Assembly (NCBI RefSeq): GCF_900182735.1
Contig: NZ_FXTU01000009.1
Span: 1-64,000 of the forward strand
Reading direction: 5' to 3'
Source of the DNA: Laceyella tengchongensis
GTDB lineage: Bacteria; Bacillota; Bacilli; Thermoactinomycetales; Thermoactinomycetaceae
Length of the DNA stretch: 64,000 nucleotides
Part shown: piece after piece, positions 59,524 to 64,000 of the stretch
Numbering within the stretch: the first letter of the stretch is position 1
Layout: every line of letters begins with the position of its first letter
Translations under genes and position numbers: made by a program
Notes under the pieces: model-generated
The model's database searches: none
Told to the model about the DNA's origin: nothing
Seen by the model: the letters and a program-made list of their open reading frames with translations, nothing else

Positions 59524-60790
59524 GGTTCTCCTCCTTTCGTTCCGGACGACGCAGGGGGAGGGGCAGGGAGACGGTGAATTCGGTTTCCCGTTTTTGCTGA
59601 TCACTCCACACCTTCACTTCCCCCCCAGCTTCTTCAACCAAGCCCTTCACATGAAATAAGCCGATTCCCGTCGATTGTTTTCCTTGTTCATCCCATTTGG
59701 TCGTGTAGCCCTCGACAAACACCCGCTCCACCGGTTGGCGGATGCCAGGCCCATTGTCCCACACTTGAAAATGCACCCAATCTTTGTCATAGATGGCAGT
59801 GATTTTAATTACCCCGCTCCGCTCAATCGCTTCAACCGCGTTGCTGACCAGATTGGTCAAAATGGACAGCATCATGTTGGTCGGATACAGGGGATGTTCC
59901 CCATAGACATGGCGCATAAACTCAATCCGCCGCCCTTTCCGCTCGGCATAGTTGCGCCCCGCCAAGAAAACGATTTCCAACAGCTCATGCACATTTACTT
60001 CGTCCGGTGCATGCTCCCGTTTCATCAAGCGGGATAACCCCACATCAATTACTTCCAAATGCTTGTGGATTTCGTGGCATCGCACGCAAATCTGCCGCAA
60101 TTGCTGGATCATCTCATCCCGGTCCGTGCTCCCTTCCTGCAATAGTTGTTGCACTTGCTTGACGTCATGAGACACCTGTTTGGCTTGGTCAAGCAACTTG
60201 TCCATGTAATGTGCCTCTTCATACAAACCTGCCAGCATCATCAATTTTTGCTGTTTCTCCTGCCGTTCCCGCTTGAAGATGATCATCGCGTACACGCCAA
60301 TCACAGTCAGGTTGCGAATCATAGCAATGATCCACAGATAAGTGAACCGCCTCAGTTCGAACTCCGCGGGGCCAAATTGCTTGCGCAACATTAATTCAAC
60401 CATGCCGCTCATCACTTCAGTGCCGAAGCCGATCAATAAAATGACAAAGGGTTGGTCGTGGTAATCCCGCACCCGCACCCAATGCAAAAGAGCTGCGTAT
60501 GTCAAATAGTAAGAAAAAGACGGCAAGTAGTCGCTGATGAACACATCCAAATCAACTCCGCCATAAAACCAAGCATGCAATCCGCTCCGCCAGGCCACGA
60601 CCGCTATGGAGACCGCCAGCCCAATCGTCAACGGGGAATACTGCCGAATCCACAAGATGGCGAAAAAATAAATAGGAATGCTCATGCTCACCCGGTAATC
60701 ATCTTGAAATGGATGCACATTGTATTCGCCCGCGAGCGGAACCGCGAGGACAACGGCAATTAGCCACAACCAATCCATCCGCCTTTGCAT
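59501..60790 (-). CDS. Membrane sensor histidine kinase of the GlnK/YcbA type
   Basis: 429 residues. About six N-terminal membrane helices (DWLWLIAVVLAVPLAG onward) are followed by a dimerisation helix with HDVKQVQQLLQEGSTDRDEM and an HATPase domain with NLVSNAVEAI, DNGPGIRQPV and GIGLFHVKGLVEEAGG. It is the partner of the overlapping response regulator. The start is ATG 60790 with GAGGAGGTGG; the frame is open to 60988 without a better start. Confidence 0.88.
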   Translation of the reverse strand: MQRRMDWLWLIAVVLAVPLAGEYNVHPFQDDYRVSMSIPIYFFAILWIRQYSPLTIGLAVSIAVVAWRSGLHAWFYGGVDLDVFISDYLPSFSYYLTYAALLHWVRVRDYHDQPFVILLIGFGTEVMSGMVELMLRKQFGPAEFELRRFTYLWIIAMIRNLTVIGVYAMIIFKRERQEKQQKLMMLAGLYEEAHYMDKLLDQAKQVSHDVKQVQQLLQEGSTDRDEMIQQLRQICVRCHEIHKHLEVIDVGLSRLMKREHAPDEVNVHELLEIVFLAGRNYAERKGRRIEFMRHVYGEHPLYPTNMMLSILTNLVSNAVEAIERSGVIKITAIYDKDWVHFQVWDNGPGIRQPVERVFVEGYTTKWDEQGKQSTGIGLFHVKGLVEEAGGEVKVWSDQQKRETEFTVSLPLPLRRPERKEENHAHLHCG

Positions 60791-60900
60791 GCTTATCCAC
60801 CTCCTCACATACAGACGCAAACACATTATACACGAATCATCCGAATAATCTAATATTATTGATTCCCGCAAACTGAAAAACAGGAAACCTCTTGTTCCGT

Positions 60901-61404
60901 CTAAGAGGTTTCCTGTTGCCGTTGTCGCTTTCTCTCTTTGTTCCGCTGGCGGAGCGCCCGAAAAAATTCGGTCAGAATGGCGCCGCAAGCCTCTTTATTT
61001 ATGCCTGAGATCACTTCTGTCTGGTGGTTGAACCGTCCATCTGTCAATATATTCATCAACGTCCCGGCACAACCCGCTTTGGGGTCCTCCGTTCCATAAA
61101 TCACCCGTCTGATGCGTGCTTGCAGAATCGCCCCCGCACACATGGGGCACGGTTCCAACGTAACATAGAGATCACAGTCATTCAGCCGCCACCCTCCCAC
61201 GCGCTCCGCCGCTTGGCGAATGGCAATTATCTCTGCATGGGCGGTGGGATCGTGTTGCGTCTCGCGCAAGTTGTAACCCCTGCCGATCACTTGCCCATCT
61301 TTGACAATGACCGCCCCAATCGGGACTTCCCCAATCGCTTCTGCTTTTTTGGCTTCCTGCAAAGCTTCATTCATCCAACGTTCGTGTTCCAATGCGCTAT
61401 TCAC
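60901..61404 (-). CDS. tadA: tRNA adenosine(34) deaminase
   Basis: 167 residues with the zinc deaminase motifs: THAEIIAIRQAA-type HAE (PTAHAEIIAI, His ligand and catalytic Glu) and PCPMCAGAI (two Cys ligands). It makes inosine at the wobble position of tRNA-Arg. In Bacillus tadA precedes the SRP RNA and dnaX; here about 54 kb intervene. Confidence 0.95.
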   Translation of the reverse strand: MNSALEHERWMNEALQEAKKAEAIGEVPIGAVIVKDGQVIGRGYNLRETQHDPTAHAEIIAIRQAAERVGGWRLNDCDLYVTLEPCPMCAGAILQARIRRVIYGTEDPKAGCAGTLMNILTDGRFNHQTEVISGINKEACGAILTEFFRALRQRNKERKRQRQQETS

Positions 61405-61453
61405 CTCTGCGGCGATTATAACACATGGAGCCTTGTCAGGTCTCCCGACTCCA

Positions 61454-62815
61454 TCAGTGATCAGCAGTATCCGTAAACCGAAACCGGTCGATCAAAAGCG
61501 CGGGCGTGCGGCAATATCCCCGCGCATGGCTGATCATTCGGCTTTCCCGCCCCACTGCCACAATCCGTTGCAAAGCTTGAACGACGCTCTCCCTCATGCA
61601 CAAGTCCTTGATTGGCGCCACCACTTTTCCCTTTTCAACGAGAAAGGTACCGTCCCGGGTGATTCCCGTCATGACCGTCTCTTTGGGATGGACAGTGGCC
61701 AAATAATTGAATCGAGTTACCACAATTCCTTTGTCCATGCGTTTAATCAACTCTTCATATGAGCAGGTTCCGGCTTCGACTTCCAAGAAAGAAGGTGCCA
61801 CTCCCCGCATATCTTCAAGGGGAAATACAGCGCTGCCCGTTGACTGGGTTCCCACTTTCCGCGCTGTCCAATCGTCGTAGACCATGCCGCTAATTCTGCC
61901 CCGGTCAACCAAGGTGACAGGCCGCCTCGCCTGCCCTTCCCAATCGAAAGGAAAAGGCAACCCCATTTCATCCAGCGGATTTTCCTTGATGGTCAACAGT
62001 GGAGACAGATACGGTTCACCCATGCGCGTAGAAGCGAAACTGCGCCCTTCATGATAAAGAACGGGGTTAAAGCTGTAGCAAGCCCAATTGGTCACCAGAT
62101 CGGCCACCGCTTTTGGTTCCAGCAAGACTTGATATGTCCCCGGCTCCACCACGATCGGATGCCGGCTCGCCAAGCACTTGTTTCTGGCTGTTTCCGCCAC
62201 ACGCTCCGCCTCCAGCTCATAGAAAGAACGCTTGGTGTCCGTGTCGTATCCCGAACCGGACTCCCCGGTCACAACCGCATGCAATTCCGCTTTGCTACGC
62301 CGCCCATAAAGACGGACGCCCCTTGAGTTCACAACGGCATGATCTTGGATGGAGACCTGGCAAGAACCGGCGCCGATCAATCCCTTCGCTTTGGCCGCTT
62401 CCGCAATAACATACACCTTTTTGGCCATTTCTAGCGGTGAAACTTGCTCTGTCGCCTCGTCAAAGCCGATGATTTGAGGGATCGGCTCCGGTTTGACGAA
62501 ACTCGTCCGCAAGTGCTGGACATCCGCATACTGACTCAATCGCACAGCATGTTCCACCGTCATCCGCAGGGTTTCCTCATCCAACTGATTGCAAGAGGCC
62601 ATGCCCAACCGACCATCCAATATCACCCGCACGACCAATTGCAACTCACGTTTGCGTACATGTTGCACAATCTGGTTGTTATCAAGGCGCGACAGATAAT
62701 GCGACTGGCCTAAAATCGCACAAGCAACCTGGTCAGCAACCTGTTTCCCATAATCCATCACATAATCGCAGGCTTGCAACAACCGCTTTCCTTCCATATG
62801 TTCCTTTATTTTCAT
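61454..62815 (-). CDS. TldD/PmbA-family protein
   Basis: 453 residues matching TldD/PmbA metallopeptidase relatives: an N-terminal domain with ELQLVVRVILDGRLGMASCN, a central domain with a VNSRGVRLYGRRSKAELHAV segment, and a C-terminal VTLVDRGRISGMVYDDWTARKVG. TldD and TldE form a heterodimeric peptidase used in microcin maturation and quality control. Only one subunit is seen in this window. I cannot see a clear HExxxH motif, so this may be the non-catalytic partner type. Confidence 0.82.
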   Translation of the reverse strand: MKIKEHMEGKRLLQACDYVMDYGKQVADQVACAILGQSHYLSRLDNNQIVQHVRKRELQLVVRVILDGRLGMASCNQLDEETLRMTVEHAVRLSQYADVQHLRTSFVKPEPIPQIIGFDEATEQVSPLEMAKKVYVIAEAAKAKGLIGAGSCQVSIQDHAVVNSRGVRLYGRRSKAELHAVVTGESGSGYDTDTKRSFYELEAERVAETARNKCLASRHPIVVEPGTYQVLLEPKAVADLVTNWACYSFNPVLYHEGRSFASTRMGEPYLSPLLTIKENPLDEMGLPFPFDWEGQARRPVTLVDRGRISGMVYDDWTARKVGTQSTGSAVFPLEDMRGVAPSFLEVEAGTCSYEELIKRMDKGIVVTRFNYLATVHPKETVMTGITRDGTFLVEKGKVVAPIKDLCMRESVVQALQRIVAVGRESRMISHARGYCRTPALLIDRFRFTDTADH

Positions 62816-63124
62816 CTCCGGCCACCTCGATCCGAATATTCAGATACCAAGCGTTTGCCAAGCCATTATTTTTATTTCCCCGGAAATATTCACCGCCCCA
62901 TAGCCTTTGCGTCCACTAGGGCGAATTGTTAATTTCTACAACGGTTACCTTTTTCCTTTTCACCAAGAACAATTTGCCGGGAGGAAGAACAGGTGCATGC
63001 CGGACGTCAAAAAAAACATGCCACTCCCCTCGACAAGGGTGGACATGCCTCAATCATGCGTCCGTTGTGTCTGTTCGTTCCCCGGCCCGGGAGAGCAGGG
63101 CGATCGGCCGTATTGAACAAGATC
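62816..63124. other. Spacer containing the zur terminator
   Basis: About 310 bp without a supported gene. The identifiable element is the hairpin terminator at 63009-63048. Confidence 0.55.
63009..63048 (-). terminator. Terminator of the Fur-family gene
   Basis: On the minus strand GGCATGTCCACCC, a loop and GGGGAGTGGCATG are followed by TTTTTTTT, 75 bp past the stop codon. Confidence 0.85.
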
Positions 63125-63553
63125 CTACGCATTTTTCTCGTATTCTTTGCACTCCACGCATATGCCATATATCTCAAACTTGTGGCCGGTGATCTCAAAA
63201 TTCTCCGGCTGGCCGAAAATCGCCTTCATCGGACAGAGTTCAATCGCGCGCGTGCGACCGCATTCGGTGCATATGATATGGTGATGATGCGAATCACCAC
63301 CGCAATGAATGCGATAGCGCCGTTCACCGTTCCATTCCGTCCCTTCGACAATCCCCAACTGCTCAAACAAGGCCAAGTTACGATACACTGTGTCAAAGCT
63401 AAGACCTGGATAATCTTTCTGCATCAAATCCAAAACTTCTTTGGCTGTCAAGTACCGCCCTTCTTCAAAGAAGAGCTGCACCATCATTTCCCGCTTACCG
63501 GTATACTTATATCCGTTCTGTTTCAACAGATTAAGCGCTTGTTTGATATCCAC
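63125..63553 (-). CDS. zur: Fur-family metalloregulator, probably Zur
   Basis: 142 residues. The winged helix contains YLTAKEVLDLMQKDYPGLSFDTVYRNL; the metal region HCGGDSHHHHIICTEC and the C-terminal CVECKEYE carry the structural four-Cys zinc site (CxxC pairs) and regulatory His. Downstream position to a ZnuB-type permease gene on the same strand argues for zinc control rather than iron or peroxide sensing. The gap to znuB is 35 bp. Confidence 0.9.
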   Translation of the reverse strand: MDIKQALNLLKQNGYKYTGKREMMVQLFFEEGRYLTAKEVLDLMQKDYPGLSFDTVYRNLALFEQLGIVEGTEWNGERRYRIHCGGDSHHHHIICTECGRTRAIELCPMKAIFGQPENFEITGHKFEIYGICVECKEYEKNA

Positions 63554-63588
63554 CGCTATCGCTCCTATATCGCCTGGTCCTTACTTTT

Positions 63589-64000
63589 CTATGATACTGG
63601 GTTGCGACGGAAAATGCGAACGATTCTCTTCACTGCCAGGATCAGCAACAGAATCGCCACAGAGACGAGAACGATCGTCCCCCCAGAGGCCCAGTCGAGA
63701 TAATATGCGGCGAACAACCCGCTGAACACGGCCAATTGGGAGAAGACCACCGACCAGATCAATGTCTGGCGGAAGCTGTTGGTAAATTGCAGGCTGGCGG
63801 CGACAGGGATCGTCATCAGGGCCGACACCAGCAAAATCCCCACCACACGGATTGAAGCGGCGATCACCAGCGCCACGACCAGCATGAACAACAGATTGAT
63901 GATCTTGCGCGAAATCCCCGTCAACACGGCATGCTCCTCATCAAAAGACAAAGCGAACATCTCTTTGTAAAAAAAGAGGAAAAACAAGACAACCAGTATG
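63589..64000 (-). CDS. znuB: Metal ABC transporter permease (ZnuB type), 5' end outside window
   Basis: At least 132 residues of an ABC-3 family permease: ALSFDEEHAVLTG, then helices MLVVALVIAASIRVVGILLVSALMTIPVAASL and a basic C-terminus. The reading frame is open to the window edge, so the N-terminal half is missing. With the Fur-family gene behind it, this is most likely the zinc uptake operon. Confidence 0.88.
   Translation of the reverse strand, partial: ILVVLFFLFFYKEMFALSFDEEHAVLTGISRKIINLLFMLVVALVIAASIRVVGILLVSALMTIPVAASLQFTNSFRQTLIWSVVFSQLAVFSGLFAAYYLDWASGGTIVLVSVAILLLILAVKRIVRIFRRNPVS

Overview
The window is a stretch of Bacillota chromosome, most consistent with a spore-forming, thermophile-type Thermoactinomycetaceae (Polycladomyces/Lihuaxuella-like). 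On the minus strand tadA, SRP RNA, dnaX, ybaB, recR, bofA and a 16S rRNA gene occur in the order known from Bacillus, which places the locus near the chromosomal origin. The genus assignment is inference; no search was run.

Host part 1 (1-31.9 kb). It runs from a partial 16S rRNA gene with its promoter through bofA, a CPBP protease, recR, ybaB, dnaX, a PAS histidine kinase, the large SRP RNA and an ArsB/NhaD-type permease. Next come thrC-thrB behind a strong promoter and a DnaA-box cluster, a clostripain-type peptidase divergent from an OmpR-type two-component system, and a MarR-HlyD-HlyD-MFS efflux operon. GDPD, cold-shock protein, CarD, an amidase-domain lipoprotein, a large RND pump, and DUF1036 and DUF1259 proteins follow.

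Accessory island (about 31.9-57.9 kb, visibly AT-richer). It is anchored at tRNA-Ser(CGA) (57890-57981) next to a tyrosine integrase. Two further copies of the tRNA 3' half (43776-43835 and 38480-38540), each followed at almost the same distance by a 12-bp-period triple repeat, mark tandem accretion of related elements. The right-hand element keeps integrase, HNH, small and large terminase and portal genes, but all capsid and tail genes are gone. It then has a truncated amidase, an RRNPP-like (HTH+TPR) regulator, small phage-type genes and a four-gene operon: NAT-like enzyme with an apparent ATT start, radical SAM protein with a Cys/Pro-rich tail, AAA ATPase and APH-like kinase. A segment resembling a chromosomal oriC unwinding region (DnaA boxes, DnaA-trio-like TAC repeats, AT-rich stretch) lies between two gene fragments at 44.2-44.4 kb. 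The middle element carries an S8 peptidase, a Flp-pilin-like peptide, an AHH-nuclease polymorphic toxin and its Imm11 protein. The left element has a second RRNPP regulator with the same divergent small-gene partner, remnants of a lasso-peptide cluster (B2 peptidase, truncated B1, PIMT-type methyltransferase) and two more Imm11 genes with a toxin C-terminal stub.

Host part 2 (57.9-64 kb). It contains a membrane protein, a GlnK/GlnL-like two-component pair, tadA, a TldD/PmbA-family protein, a Fur-family regulator (probably Zur) and the start-truncated znuB-type permease at the window edge.

The most interesting reading is that related prophage-derived units each place a peptide-sensing-type regulator between a lysis cassette and a specialised cargo cassette (lasso/aspartimide remnant; radical SAM operon; toxin-immunity). 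Each regulator gene has a candidate tiny ORF at its 3' end.
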